Part shown: in pieces, positions 1 through 8,203 of the stretch
Layout of the letters: each line of letters starts with the position of its first letter
How positions within the stretch are numbered: the first letter of the stretch is position 1
Assembly (NCBI RefSeq): GCF_026391055.1
Contig: NZ_JAPLET010000010.1
Location: 124,001-188,000, forward strand
Direction: 5' to 3'
From: Spirosoma sp.
Lineage (GTDB): Bacteria; Bacteroidota; Bacteroidia; Cytophagales; Spirosomataceae
Length of the DNA: 64,000 nt
Position numbers and translations under genes: made by a program
Notes under the pieces: generated by a model
The model's database searches: none
What the model was told of the DNA's origin: nothing
Seen by the model: the letters and a program-made list of their open reading frames with translations, nothing else

Positions 1-187
1 AACAGCCGTAACGGAGAAAGGTCAGAACCCAAAAGTATATCTGGAAGGTTCGGACAAGCAACTTCTTGGCGATGTAGCGGCTAAGATCCGTTCGCTCCGT
101 AAAGTTGAACCGTACAAAGGCAAAGGTATCCGCTTCATTGGTGAGCAAGTTCGCCGGAAAGCTGGTAAATCTTCGTCTAAGAAATAA
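1..187 (+). CDS. rplF: 50S ribosomal protein L6, C-terminal part
   Basis: The window opens inside this gene; about 61 codons plus TAA are visible, read in the frame starting at base 2. The tail contains the typical L6 end, with [17 protein letters not shown], which is the conserved KGKGI-x-Y/F motif of the second L6 domain near the peptidyl transferase region of the 50S subunit. A lysine/serine-rich tail follows. The neighbour downstream is rplR, as expected in the spc operon. The N-terminal two thirds lie outside the window, so length and start cannot be judged. Confidence 0.95.
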   Translation, partial: TAVTEKGQNPKVYLEGSDKQLLGDVAAKIRSLRKVEPYKGKGIRFIGEQVRRKAGKSSSKK

Positions 188-201
188 TAGGTTGGTCTTT
201 A

Positions 202-244
202 GTTTTCGGTTTGTGCTTGGTTCAGGCCGACACGAACCGAAAAC
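202..244 (+). repeat. Inverted repeat in the rplF-rplR spacer
   Basis: A 14-base arm (202-215) and its near-perfect reverse complement (231-244, 13 of 14 matching) enclose a 15-base loop. It lies in the 105-base gap between two co-transcribed ribosomal protein genes and has no T-run, so it is unlikely to terminate. It may be an mRNA processing or stability hairpin. Confidence 0.6.
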
Positions 245-292
245 AAAATACCAAACACATTTTAAACGCCTATTTGGTCGGAATCAAATAAC

Positions 293-646
293 ATGGCAAC
301 GAATAAACAAGAAAGAAGACAGCGGATCAAGTTTGGTATCCGGGCGAAAGTATCGGGTACGGCAGAACGCCCCCGCCTGTCCGTTTTCCGCTCTAATAAA
401 GCGATCTACGCACAACTCATCGACGATCTTGCCGGCCGCACGCTTGCAGCTGCTTCATCGATTGAATTGAAGAGCGAAGCTGATGGTAACACCATCGAAA
501 CGGCGAAAAAAGTAGGCCAGCGGTTGGCTGAAAAAGCAGTTGCACAGAACATCAGCGCGGCTGTGTTCGACCGTAACGGCTACTTATATCACGGTAAAGT
601 AAAAGCATTGGCCGATGCAGCCCGCGAGGGAGGCCTTAAGTTCTAA
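293..646 (+). CDS. rplR: 50S ribosomal protein L18
   Basis: A 117-residue protein of normal L18 length. L18 binds 5S rRNA together with L5 and L25 and helps dock the central protuberance. Recognisable features are the basic N-terminus ([16 protein letters not shown]), the [15 protein letters not shown] motif, and the conserved end with [24 protein letters not shown]. The ATG follows an AAATAAC stretch with no strong Shine-Dalgarno, which is normal for Bacteroidota. Followed after 3 bases by rpsE, so translation is probably coupled. Confidence 0.97.
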   Translation: MATNKQERRQRIKFGIRAKVSGTAERPRLSVFRSNKAIYAQLIDDLAGRTLAAASSIELKSEADGNTIETAKKVGQRLAEKAVAQNISAAVFDRNGYLYHGKVKALADAAREGGLKF

Positions 647-649
647 GCG

Positions 650-1168
650 ATGAACATCAATTCAGCAAGACCGACAAAATTTAACGAAGCCGACCTGAAA
701 GAAAAGGTTGTAGCCATCAACCGCGTAGCGAAGGTGGTAAAAGGTGGCCGACGGTTCAGCTTCTCGGCTATTGTCGTGGTTGGCGACGGTAACGGTGTCG
801 TTGGTTACGGATTAGGCAAGGCCAATGAAGTAACAGACGCCATTGCTAAAGGCGTGGAAGACGCGAAAAAGAATCTGGTTCAGATTCCTCTTTTGAAGCG
901 TACAGTTCCTCACGAAATGGAAGGTAAATTCAGCGGTGGCTTTGTCCTGCTGAAACCAGCGGCTCCTGGTACAGGTGTGATTGCTGGTGGTGCTATGCGG
1001 GCTGTTCTCGAATCAGCTGGTATCCACGACATCCTGGCTAAATCGAAAGGTTCGTCAAATCCACACAACGTGGTAAAAGCGACGCTTGATGCACTGCTGA
1101 AAATGCGTTTACCTCACCAGGTAGCATTCCAGCGTCAGATCAGCTTGGCTAAAGTATTTAACGGTTAA
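650..1168 (+). CDS. rpsE: 30S ribosomal protein S5
   Basis: 172 residues, the usual S5 length. S5 sits at the neck of the 30S subunit near the mRNA entry and takes part in decoding accuracy. The double-stranded RNA-binding-like N-terminal domain carries [20 protein letters not shown] and [20 protein letters not shown]; the C-terminal domain carries [17 protein letters not shown] and the conserved [12 protein letters not shown] motif. It starts 3 bases after rplR and precedes rpmD by 18 bases, with an AGGAG sequence just before the rpmD start. Confidence 0.97.
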   Translation: MNINSARPTKFNEADLKEKVVAINRVAKVVKGGRRFSFSAIVVVGDGNGVVGYGLGKANEVTDAIAKGVEDAKKNLVQIPLLKRTVPHEMEGKFSGGFVLLKPAAPGTGVIAGGAMRAVLESAGIHDILAKSKGSSNPHNVVKATLDALLKMRLPHQVAFQRQISLAKVFNG

Positions 1169-1186
1169 TAAACAGGAGCAAGAGAC

Positions 1187-1366
1187 ATGGCACGAGTACG
1201 CATCACGCAGGTCAGCAGCACCATCAAACGACCGCTAACTCAGAAAAACGCAATCAAGTCGTTAGGTTTGGGCAAAATCAACCGGAGTGTCGAACTGGAA
1301 TACAACGACGCATTGAAAGGTGCTATCAATAAGGTGCAGCACTTAGTAAAGGTTGAAGAAATTTAA
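1187..1366 (+). CDS. rpmD: 50S ribosomal protein L30
   Basis: A 59-residue protein that starts MARVRITQVSSTIKRPLTQK and contains the conserved LGLGKINRSVE segment typical of bacterial L30, which contacts 23S rRNA at the back of the large subunit. It fits exactly between rpsE and rplO, the conserved position in the spc operon. The upstream AGGAGCAAGAGAC gives an unusually good Shine-Dalgarno for this phylum, which supports the ATG chosen. Confidence 0.95.
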   Translation: MARVRITQVSSTIKRPLTQKNAIKSLGLGKINRSVELEYNDALKGAINKVQHLVKVEEI

Positions 1367-1376
1367 GTATCTTTGC

Positions 1377-1439
1377 GATTCTTTTGGTTTTCAGGCTGTC
1401 TTGACCACCGGTCGAGCATGTTGAAAGGCCAAAAGAATC
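1377..1439 (+). repeat. Imperfect long hairpin in the rpmD-rplO spacer
   Basis: Outer arms of 11 bases (1377-1387 and 1429-1439) are perfectly complementary. Inside them a further imperfect pairing and a small GACC/GGTC centre extend the fold over about 63 bases. It sits in a 180-base gap inside a ribosomal protein operon. A TATCTTTG sequence that matches the Bacteroidota -7 promoter consensus TAnnTTTG overlaps its left edge (1368-1375), but no matching -33 element was seen. Confidence 0.55.
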
Positions 1440-1546
1440 ATCTTTTTACATCTAAATACGGGCGCGAGTGGCAAGTCAGTAAAGAGACGTATCTTTAATA
1501 TGAAACGTTTTAGACCTAATTCACCTTCTTTAGCCCAGCAAATCAC

Positions 1547-2023
1547 ATGAATTTAAGCAACCTTAGACCGGCAAAAGGTTCCGTCAGAGAGCGCAAGCGA
1601 GTCGGACGCGGGCAAGGATCAGGCATGGGTGGAACATCCACGCGTGGTCACAAAGGAGCGCAGTCGCGCTCAGGGTACAGTCGTAAAGTGCACTTCGAGG
1701 GTGGCCAGATGCCGCTTCAGCGTCGTGTTCCTAAATTCGGCTTCAAGAACATTAACCGCGTCGAGTACAAGCCTCTTAATCTGGATTCAATCCAGGCACT
1801 GGTTGAAGAAACCAAAGCTACTGTAGTTGACATGGACTTTCTGCTCCAGCATGGTCTGGTTAGTAAGAAAGACCTCGTGAAAGTATTAAACCGGGGTGAA
1901 TTGACAGTAGCCGTCGAAGTTCACGCCCATGCGTTCTCTAGCAGCGCAAAAGAAGCGATTGAAAAGGCGGGAGGCAAAGCAGTTGTTCCCGTTAAGCAAG
2001 CGAAAGAGGAAGCAGCTAATTAA
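1547..2023 (+). CDS. rplO: 50S ribosomal protein L15
   Basis: 158 residues, slightly longer than the E. coli protein because of a C-terminal lysine/alanine-rich tail. L15 is a late assembly protein that threads a long extension into 23S rRNA. The N-terminal part shows the invariant glycine-rich motif GRGQGSGMGGTSTRGHKG followed by SRSGYSRKVHFEGGQMPLQR, and PKFGFKN. The C-terminal part has the GGELT-like VLNRGELTVAVEVHAHAFS segment. Precedes secY by 32 bases, as in most bacteria. Confidence 0.97.
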   Translation: MNLSNLRPAKGSVRERKRVGRGQGSGMGGTSTRGHKGAQSRSGYSRKVHFEGGQMPLQRRVPKFGFKNINRVEYKPLNLDSIQALVEETKATVVDMDFLLQHGLVSKKDLVKVLNRGELTVAVEVHAHAFSSSAKEAIEKAGGKAVVPVKQAKEEAAN

Positions 2024-2055
2024 GTTGTGATCACTGTAACGTCCGACCTACTTCT

Positions 2056-3375
2056 ATGAATCGACTCATCACCACGTTTAAAAATATTTTTGCAATTGAC
2101 GAGTTGCGGGGTCGAATCCTGAACACGTTGTTGTTCATAACGGCGTTTCGTCTTGGCTCGGCTATTGTACTACCTGGTGTTGATCCCAACAGACTTAATC
2201 TTAATCCGCAGGGATTACTTGGTTTGTTGGATACCTTTTTAGGTGGTGCGTTCAGCAAAGCGTCAATTTTTGCATTGGGGATCATGCCGTATATCTCGGC
2301 TTCGATTGCTATTCAATTGTTAACGCTGGCGTTGCCTTACTTCCAGAAAATGCAGAAGGAAGGCGAATCAGGACGTAAGCGATTAAATCAAATCACGCGT
2401 GTGCTCACGATTGGGGTAACGGCTGTACAGGCAATTACTTATGTTCGTACGACTATACCAGCCGAAGCACTGTTGATTGACCGTGGCTTATTTACCATCT
2501 CTTCATTGTTCATTCTAACCGCTGGTACCATATTCTGTATGTGGTTGGGCGAGCGGATCACCGACAAAGGTATTGGCAATGGTATCTCAATGATCATTAT
2601 GATCGGGATCGTGTCGCGGCTGCCAGGTGCTATTTACGGTGAAGCGTTATCGCGTGGTACCGGTGGTTCGCTGATTTTCGTTCTTGAATTAGTTGGTTTG
2701 TTCTTCGTTATTATGGGTGCTGTTGTCCTGACACAAGCAGTTCGACGCATCCCTATCCAATACGCTAAGCAAGTAATTGGAAATAAAGTTGTAGGTGGTC
2801 AACGGCAGTATTTACCATTAAAATTAAATGCCGCCGGTGTTATGCCTATCATCTTTGCTCAGGCACTGATGTTTATTCCGACTTATGTTGCCGGTCTGTT
2901 TGCTGAAAAAAGCGATTTCGCTGCTAGTGTTCAAAACGCGTTTCAAAGCTATACGACCTGGCAGTACAACCTGCTGTTCTCACTGCTGATTATCATCTTT
3001 ACGTTTTTCTATACCGCTATCTCGGTTAACCCCGTTCAGATTGCCGATGATATGAAACGTAGTGGTGGTTTCATTCCTGGTGTTAAGCCTGGCATTCAGA
3101 CTTCAGAGTACATTGGTACTGTATTGGATCGAATCACCTTACCAGGTGCCGTTATGCTCGCCATCGTTGCTATCCTGCCAGCTATTGCCAATTTATTGGG
3201 CATGACCAGCGGATTTGCGCAATTCTTTGGCGGAACATCTTTGCTGATCATGGTAGGTGTGGTTCTTGATACATTGCAGCAAGTAGAAAGCTATCTATTG
3301 ATGCGCCGGTATGAAGGTCTGATGAAATCAGGTCGCGTACAGGGACGTGCCAATAGCGAGACAGTAGCCGCCTAA
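2056..3375 (+). CDS. secY: Protein translocase subunit SecY
   Basis: 439 residues with about ten hydrophobic segments, the usual size of the channel-forming subunit of the SecYEG translocon in the inner membrane. Diagnostic stretches are RLGSAIVLPGVDPN at the end of helix 1, GIMPYISASIAIQLL in helix 2 (lateral gate/plug region), GERITDKGIGNGISMIIM, the cytoplasmic loop RRIPIQYAK, LPLKLNAAGVMPIIFA, and the C-terminal loop DMKRSGGFIPGVKPG. It is embedded in the ribosomal operon between rplO and map. One dominant secretion channel can be assumed, but other copies outside the window cannot be excluded. Confidence 0.98.
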   Translation: MNRLITTFKNIFAIDELRGRILNTLLFITAFRLGSAIVLPGVDPNRLNLNPQGLLGLLDTFLGGAFSKASIFALGIMPYISASIAIQLLTLALPYFQKMQKEGESGRKRLNQITRVLTIGVTAVQAITYVRTTIPAEALLIDRGLFTISSLFILTAGTIFCMWLGERITDKGIGNGISMIIMIGIVSRLPGAIYGEALSRGTGGSLIFVLELVGLFFVIMGAVVLTQAVRRIPIQYAKQVIGNKVVGGQRQYLPLKLNAAGVMPIIFAQALMFIPTYVAGLFAEKSDFAASVQNAFQSYTTWQYNLLFSLLIIIFTFFYTAISVNPVQIADDMKRSGGFIPGVKPGIQTSEYIGTVLDRITLPGAVMLAIVAILPAIANLLGMTSGFAQFFGGTSLLIMVGVVLDTLQQVESYLLMRRYEGLMKSGRVQGRANSETVAA

Positions 3376-3380
3376 TAATT

Positions 3381-4220
3381 ATGAGTAGTTCCGATAAGAA
3401 GGATAAAATGATTTTTCTTAGAAGCGATGAAGAAATCGCTCTGATTAAAATTAGTGCACAGGTGCTGGGGAAGGCCCATGCGGAAGTAGCAAAACTTATC
3501 CGACCCGGTATAGCCACCAAGGAACTTGATAAGGTTGCCGAAACGTTTATTAAAGATAATGGAGGGTCTCCTTCGTTTCTTGGATATAACAAGTTTCCAG
3601 CTTCACTCTGTATTTCGGTCAATGACGTAGTCGTACATGGTTTTCCAAGTCGCTACGAACTTAAAGACGGTGATATAATTTCGATTGACTGTGGTGTAAA
3701 ACTGAACGGCTATCATAGTGATAGTGCCTATACGTATCCAGTAGGTAATGTAAATCCGGCGGTACGCCGGTTACTAACCCGCACAAAGGAGTCCTTGTAT
3801 GTCGGCATTGAAAAGGCGATAGATGGAAACCGGGTTGGCGACATTGGCTACGGGATTCAGACGTATGCAGAAAATTTCGGGTACTCAGTAGTTCGGGAAT
3901 TGGTAGGCCACGGTGTAGGTGAGAATCTGCATGAAGCCCCGGAAGTACCAAATTATGGTAAACGCGGACAGGGCCCCAAACTGAAAGAAGGCATGATTTT
4001 GGCGATTGAGCCGATGATCAACTTCGGTAAGAAAGGGGTTGTTCAGGAACGGGATGGCTGGACGATTCGGACAATTGACCGAAAGCCATCCGCCCACTTT
4101 GAACATACAGTGGCCGTACGGAAAGGGAAAGCTGAGATTCTGACAACTTTTGAATACATAGAAGCAGTCACCGCAAACACAAGTCTGATGGTCGACACAC
4201 AAGAACTGATGGCGGCTTAA
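3381..4220 (+). CDS. map: Type I methionyl aminopeptidase
   Basis: 279 residues. The enzyme removes the initiator methionine from nascent proteins in the cytosol and uses two metal ions. All expected ligands are visible: D103 and D114 in [18 protein letters not shown]177 in [13 protein letters not shown]210 in AIEPMIN and E241 in [10 protein letters not shown]86 in VVHGFP corresponds to the substrate-contacting histidine. It starts 5 bases after secY and ends 7 bases before infA, so it belongs to the same operon. The first nine residues are a charged extension (MSSSDKKDK). Confidence 0.97.
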   Translation: MSSSDKKDKMIFLRSDEEIALIKISAQVLGKAHAEVAKLIRPGIATKELDKVAETFIKDNGGSPSFLGYNKFPASLCISVNDVVVHGFPSRYELKDGDIISIDCGVKLNGYHSDSAYTYPVGNVNPAVRRLLTRTKESLYVGIEKAIDGNRVGDIGYGIQTYAENFGYSVVRELVGHGVGENLHEAPEVPNYGKRGQGPKLKEGMILAIEPMINFGKKGVVQERDGWTIRTIDRKPSAHFEHTVAVRKGKAEILTTFEYIEAVTANTSLMVDTQELMAA

Positions 4221-4227
4221 AGCGAAT

Positions 4228-4446
4228 ATGGCAAAGCAGAATTCTATAGAACAGGACGGTGTGATTTTGGAGGCATTATCAAATGCAATGTTTCGGGTCG
4301 AATTGGCCAACAAGCATGAAGTAATTGCTCACATCTCCGGTAAAATGCGGATGAACTACATCAAAATTTTACCAGGAGATCGCGTGAAATTAGAAATGTC
4401 GCCTTATGATTTGAGTAAGGCGCGAATTGTGTACCGATACAAGTAA
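4228..4446 (+). CDS. infA: Translation initiation factor IF-1
   Basis: 72 residues forming a single OB-fold, the usual IF-1 length. IF-1 occupies the A site of the 30S subunit during initiation. Typical motifs are [45 protein letters not shown] and [20 protein letters not shown]. The location between map and rpmJ is standard in this phylum. Confidence 0.98.
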   Translation: MAKQNSIEQDGVILEALSNAMFRVELANKHEVIAHISGKMRMNYIKILPGDRVKLEMSPYDLSKARIVYRYK

Positions 4447-4463
4447 GTGAAGAATGTTGAATG

Positions 4464-4504
4464 AAGAGTAAAAGCTAGCTTTCATAGCAACCAATTACTC
4501 TTCT
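4464..4504 (+). repeat. Inverted repeat in the infA-rpmJ spacer
   Basis: Perfect 9-base arms (GAAGAGTAA at 4464-4472 and TTACTCTTC at 4496-4504) with a 23-base loop that itself contains the palindrome AGCTAGCT. Flanking AGTGAA/TTTCACT adds imperfect pairing outside. The whole spacer is a pyrimidine/purine-skewed mirror-like sequence with no coding signal. Confidence 0.5.
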
Positions 4505-4535
4505 TCTTTCACTCTTTGCTCTTAACTCCAAACAG

Positions 4536-4652
4536 ATGAAAGTTAAAGCGTCAATCAAGAAGCGCAGCGAAGACTGCATCGTGATCCGTCGGAAAGGAAA
4601 GCTGTACGTGATCAACAAAAAGAATCCCCGTTATAAACAAAGACAAGGCTAA
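4536..4652 (+). CDS. rpmJ: 50S ribosomal protein L36, zinc-free form
   Basis: A 38-residue protein, [14 protein letters not shown] at the start and NPRYKQRQG at the end, which aligns over its full length with E. coli L36. Of the zinc ligands C11, C14, C27 and H33 of the zinc-binding form, only C14 remains; the others are Ser, Asn and Tyr. This is therefore a zinc-independent variant. It ends 2 bases before rpsM, consistent with coupling. Short but unmistakable from sequence and position. Confidence 0.95.
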   Translation: MKVKASIKKRSEDCIVIRRKGKLYVINKKNPRYKQRQG

Positions 4653-4654
4653 GC

Positions 4655-5032
4655 ATGGCACGTATTGCAGGTGTTGATATTCCAGACAAGAAGCGTGGCG
4701 AGATTGCGCTCACATACATTTTCGGTATCGGCCGTAGTCGGGCGAAAAAAATTCTGACCGACGCTGGAATCAGTGTTGATAAGAAAGCCAGCGAATGGTC
4801 TGATGAAGAAGCGAGTGCCGTTCGTAACGCCATCTCGAACGAATACAAAGTTGAAGGTCAATTGCGCTCAGAAGTGCAGTTGAGCATCAAACGGTTAATG
4901 GACATCGGTTGCTACCGGGGTCTGCGGCACCGTAAAGGTCTGCCGGTTCGTGGTCAGCATACCAAAAACAACTCCCGTACCCGGAAAGGTAAGCGGAAGA
5001 CTGTTGCTAACAAGAAGAAAGTAACGAAATAA
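4655..5032 (+). CDS. rpsM: 30S ribosomal protein S13
   Basis: 125 residues. S13 lies in the head of the small subunit, contacts the P-site tRNA and forms an intersubunit bridge. Visible motifs are [20 protein letters not shown] at the start, [14 protein letters not shown] (helix-two-turns-helix), and the basic tail [20 protein letters not shown] followed by [15 protein letters not shown]. It begins 2 bases after rpmJ. Confidence 0.98.
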   Translation: MARIAGVDIPDKKRGEIALTYIFGIGRSRAKKILTDAGISVDKKASEWSDEEASAVRNAISNEYKVEGQLRSEVQLSIKRLMDIGCYRGLRHRKGLPVRGQHTKNNSRTRKGKRKTVANKKKVTK

Positions 5033-5136
5033 TTAATCGGTCGCTCATCGTCATACGGACCATTTGTGGCTGGTTAGTTTTCGACTAAGCTGGCAAGTAA
5101 TGATACCGATGACACATTGACGATTACCTACAAACA

Positions 5137-5532
5137 ATGGCTCAAGCAAAACGCAAAGACAAAGCGAAAAAGCGGGTGGTAATTGTTGAACCCGTTGGTC
5201 AGGTACATATCCGGGCCACGTTCAACAACATCATCATTTCGATCACCAACATGAACGGCCAGGTTATTTCCTGGGCATCGGCCGGTAAGATGGGCTTCCG
5301 TGGCTCTAAGAAAAATACGCCGTACGCTGCTCAAACAGCCGCTTCTAACTGTGCTGCCGTTGCCCACGATCTGGGAATGCGCAAAGCAGAAGTATTCGTA
5401 AAAGGTCCAGGATCAGGTCGTGAATCGGCTATCCGTACCATTCAGAACTCAGGGATCGAAGTAACCACGATTCGTGATATTACCCCGCTGCCGCACAATG
5501 GATGCCGGCCGCCAAAACGTCGTCGCGTATAA
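5137..5532 (+). CDS. rpsK: 30S ribosomal protein S11
   Basis: 131 residues. S11 forms part of the platform of the 30S subunit near the mRNA exit. Motifs: [54 protein letters not shown], and the conserved end [18 protein letters not shown]. The preceding 104-base spacer has no gene. The N-terminal lysine-rich run ([10 protein letters not shown]) is common in this phylum. Confidence 0.98.
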   Translation: MAQAKRKDKAKKRVVIVEPVGQVHIRATFNNIIISITNMNGQVISWASAGKMGFRGSKKNTPYAAQTAASNCAAVAHDLGMRKAEVFVKGPGSGRESAIRTIQNSGIEVTTIRDITPLPHNGCRPPKRRRV

Positions 5533-5609
5533 TACGGATGGCATGAATAGGGGCAGGTGACATTAAGTTGTGTCTGTCCAATGTTTCACAATTATTCATT
5601 CATTGAAGA

Positions 5610-6215
5610 ATGGCACGTTACACTGGGCCTAAAGCCAAAATTTCGCGCAAGTTCGGAGAGCCAATTATGGGCCCGAGCAAAGCGCTTCAGAAAAAAAATT
5701 ACGGACCGGGTATGCACGGTCGGGGCCGCAAGCGGAAACAATCCGAATATGCACTCCAACTTCTGGAAAAGCAGAAGGTAAAATACACATACGGTATCCT
5801 GGAGCGTCAGTTCCGTGCGCTGTTTCATCGTGCACAAGTTCGCGAGGGAATCACGGGTGAAAACCTCCTCAAATTGTGCGAAGCCCGTTTAGATAACACT
5901 GTTTATCGCATGGGTATCGCATCTTCTCGTCGGGCTGCTCGTCAGTTAGTATCTCACAAGCACATCATCGTTGATGGCGAAGTTGTTAACATTCCTTCGT
6001 ATTCGCTGAAGCCAGGTCAACTGATCGGCGTTCGCGAAAAATCGAAGTCGCTGGAAGCCGTATCGACAAGCTTGTCGGCTCGGAATACTAAGCGGTACAA
6101 CTGGGTTGAGTGGGATGGTCAGCAACTTGTTGGTAAATTTATCAGCTACCCTGAGCGTGATCAAATTCCTGAGAACTTCAACGAGCAAGCCATCGTCGAA
6201 TTGTATTCGAAGTAA
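5610..6215 (+). CDS. rpsD: 30S ribosomal protein S4
   Basis: 201 residues, the normal length. S4 is a primary 16S rRNA binder and, with S5, controls decoding fidelity. The sequence starts [19 protein letters not shown], has the conserved [20 protein letters not shown] segment, and the S4 RNA-binding domain [20 protein letters not shown] followed by [19 protein letters not shown]. No zinc cysteines are present at the N-terminus. S4 commonly autoregulates its operon, but no such site was demonstrated here. Confidence 0.98.
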   Translation: MARYTGPKAKISRKFGEPIMGPSKALQKKNYGPGMHGRGRKRKQSEYALQLLEKQKVKYTYGILERQFRALFHRAQVREGITGENLLKLCEARLDNTVYRMGIASSRRAARQLVSHKHIIVDGEVVNIPSYSLKPGQLIGVREKSKSLEAVSTSLSARNTKRYNWVEWDGQQLVGKFISYPERDQIPENFNEQAIVELYSK

Positions 6216-6226
6216 TTCATTGGGTT

Positions 6227-6252
6227 GGCAGATGCCTTTTCCGGCGTCTGCC
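6227..6252 (+). repeat. Hairpin after rpsD
   Basis: Arms of 10 bases (6227-6236, 6243-6252) pair with one G-U wobble around a 6-base loop. It is GC-rich like a terminator stem but is followed by GCCTTTATAT and not by a T-run, so it is more likely a pause or processing hairpin between rpsD and rpoA. Confidence 0.5.
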
Positions 6253-6263
6253 GCCTTTATATA

Positions 6264-6352
6264 GTTTACGGTTAAGGGGGATTGGTTTTCAGTTGAAGGC
6301 TAGTCATTAACCCAAGAGAGTACAGATAACCGAAGACCTGAAAACCGTAAAC
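6264..6352 (+). repeat. Nested inverted repeat in the rpsD-rpoA spacer
   Basis: GTTTACGGTT (6264-6273) is exactly complementary to AACCGTAAAC (6343-6352). Inside it GGTTTTCAG (6284-6292) pairs with CTGAAAACC (6338-6346); the two right-hand arms overlap by four bases, so the two pairings compete. The TTTACGGTT word recurs in inverted form in the rpoA-rplQ spacer, suggesting a repeat family. Confidence 0.5.
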
Positions 6353-6403
6353 ACATTTCAGTCTTCACGCCAAGGCAGAGAACTGCTGTAAAATACGAAA
6401 CGT

Positions 6404-7393
6404 ATGTCAATATTAGCGTTCCAAATGCCCGACAAAGTCGTAGTGGAGAAAGCTGACGACTTTCACGGGGTGTTTGAATTCAAACCCCTTGAAAAAGGAT
6501 ACGGTGTAACAATCGGTAATGCGCTTCGGCGTATTTTGCTGTCATCACTGGAAGGATACGCCATCACAAGCGTGAAATTTCCGGGTGTGTTGCATGAGTT
6601 TTCATCAATTGAGGGCGTCGTTGAAGATGTGACGGAGATCATTCTGAACCTGAAAATGGTTCGCTTCAAGAAGATCAATGACATGGTCGACAACAAGATC
6701 ACCGTCAATATAAAGAAACAATCGGTTTTGAAAGCCGGTGATATATCCAAGTTTTCGCCTTCGTTCGAGGTGCTGAATCCAGAACTGGAAATCTGCCACA
6801 TCGATGACACGCGTGACCTGGAAATGGAAATTTTCGTGGAAAAAGGTCGTGGATACGTCCCATCCGATGAACCACGGGTTAATGAGTTGCCTTTCGGTCA
6901 TATTCCCATCGATGCTATTTACACGCCGATTAAAAACGTGAAATATAGCGTCGAAAATACGCGGGTTGAGCAGAAAACTGACTATGAGCGGTTGCTGTTA
7001 GACATCGAAACGGACGGATCTATTCACCCGGAAGAAGCGCTGAAAGGTGCGGCTTACATTCTGATTCAGCACTTCATGCTGTTCTCAGATCAGACGATGA
7101 CGTTTGAAACGGCTAAACCGGAAGAGGAAAATGTTGTGGACGAAGAAGTCCTGCACATGCGCAAGCTTCTGAAAACGTCATTGGCAGATCTCGATCTGTC
7201 GGTACGGGCTTACAACTGTCTCAAATCGGCTGACGTTCGGACATTGGGTGATCTTGTTCGGTTAGAAATTTCCGACATGATGAAGTTCCGTAACTTTGGT
7301 AAGAAGTCGCTAACGGAACTTGAGCAACTTGTTGCAGAGAAAAACCTGACGTTCGGTATGGACGTCGCTAAGTACAGACTAGACGAAGATTAA
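6404..7393 (+). CDS. rpoA: DNA-directed RNA polymerase subunit alpha
   Basis: 329 residues, the usual size. The alpha dimer scaffolds RNA polymerase assembly and its C-terminal domain contacts UP elements and activators. The N-terminal domain shows the dimerisation motif [20 protein letters not shown] and [20 protein letters not shown]; the C-terminal domain (from about residue 245) has [20 protein letters not shown] and the helix-hairpin-helix [16 protein letters not shown]. It lies between rpsD and rplQ. Confidence 0.98.
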   Translation: MSILAFQMPDKVVVEKADDFHGVFEFKPLEKGYGVTIGNALRRILLSSLEGYAITSVKFPGVLHEFSSIEGVVEDVTEIILNLKMVRFKKINDMVDNKITVNIKKQSVLKAGDISKFSPSFEVLNPELEICHIDDTRDLEMEIFVEKGRGYVPSDEPRVNELPFGHIPIDAIYTPIKNVKYSVENTRVEQKTDYERLLLDIETDGSIHPEEALKGAAYILIQHFMLFSDQTMTFETAKPEEENVVDEEVLHMRKLLKTSLADLDLSVRAYNCLKSADVRTLGDLVRLEISDMMKFRNFGKKSLTELEQLVAEKNLTFGMDVAKYRLDED

Positions 7394-7403
7394 GTCGGTT
7401 GGC

Positions 7404-7447
7404 GGTTTGTGGTTTAGGGTTGACAGCTTAACCGTAAACAATGAACC
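7404..7447 (+). repeat. Inverted repeat in the rpoA-rplQ spacer
   Basis: Two 18-base arms (7404-7421 and 7430-7447) are reverse complements at 14 of 18 positions with an 8-base loop. The word AACCGTAAAC is shared with the spacer upstream of rpoA. The element fills most of the 78-base gap. Confidence 0.5.
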
Positions 7448-7471
7448 ATAAACTGTAAACCTCACAAGATA

Positions 7472-8089
7472 ATGAGACACGGTAAAAAAGATAATCACCT
7501 AAGTCGCACACATTCGCACCGCGAAGCGATGTTGCAGAACATGGCGTCGTCGCTCATCCTGCATAAGCGAATCGAAACCACGGTCGCGAAAGCAAAAGAA
7601 CTCCGCAAATTTGTGGAGCCAATTCTGACACGTGCCAAAGACGATACTTTCCAGAACCGCCGGATTGTGTTTCAGTCATTGCATGACAAAGAAACTATGA
7701 AGGAATTGTTCGGAACGGTAGCCGATAAAATCGCCAGCCGTCCTGGTGGGTATACCCGCATCATTAAACTGGGTAACCGGTTAGGTGATAACGCTGATAC
7801 CTGCCTGATTGAACTGGTTGATTTCAACGAATTATTGCTGGCTGCTGCTGCTGAGAAATCCGCTGCTACTACCACAAAAACTCGTCGTAGCCGTCGTGGG
7901 TCAGGTGCCAAAGCTGATGTTGCTGCACCAGTTGCCGCTGCTGAAGTTGTTGACGCTCCTGTTGCCGAAGCAGAAGTTGTAGAAGCTGAAACGGTTCCCG
8001 CCGTTGAGGCATCGGCTGCTGAAGAAGCACCGGCACAGGATGAACAAATCACTCCATCTGATTCGGCGGATGAACCCAAAGAAGCTTAA
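7472..8089 (+). CDS. rplQ: 50S ribosomal protein L17 with acidic C-terminal extension
   Basis: The first ~125 residues are a normal L17: [64 protein letters not shown]17 lies near the polypeptide exit tunnel. The remaining ~80 residues are an alanine/glutamate/valine-rich low-complexity tail ([19 protein letters not shown]) that is absent from the ~125-residue E. coli protein; similar tails occur in other Bacteroidota. It is the last gene of the operon, followed by a terminator. Confidence 0.97.
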   Translation: MRHGKKDNHLSRTHSHREAMLQNMASSLILHKRIETTVAKAKELRKFVEPILTRAKDDTFQNRRIVFQSLHDKETMKELFGTVADKIASRPGGYTRIIKLGNRLGDNADTCLIELVDFNELLLAAAAEKSAATTTKTRRSRRGSGAKADVAAPVAAAEVVDAPVAEAEVVEAETVPAVEASAAEEAPAQDEQITPSDSADEPKEA

Positions 8090-8148
8090 GGTCGTTAGCT
8101 TATAAAGCGAAAAAACTGAGTGATTTACACACACATCATATAGAAAAT

Positions 8149-8180
8149 GGGTTAGCCGGTAACGGTTAGCCCTTTTTTTT
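8149..8180 (+). terminator. Terminator of the ribosomal protein operon
   Basis: A 10-bp stem (GGGTTAGCCG with CGGTTAGCCC, two G-U pairs), a 4-base GTAA loop and a run of eight T form a classical intrinsic terminator 60 bases after the rplQ stop and just before carA. Confidence 0.85.
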
Positions 8181-8203
8181 AGCCTATCAAGTCAAACCGA
8201 ACA

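Noticed and set aside
7672..8079. Ser/Ala-rich minus-strand frame opposite rplQ
   Set aside because: Arises from the Ala/Glu-rich low-complexity codons of the L17 tail.
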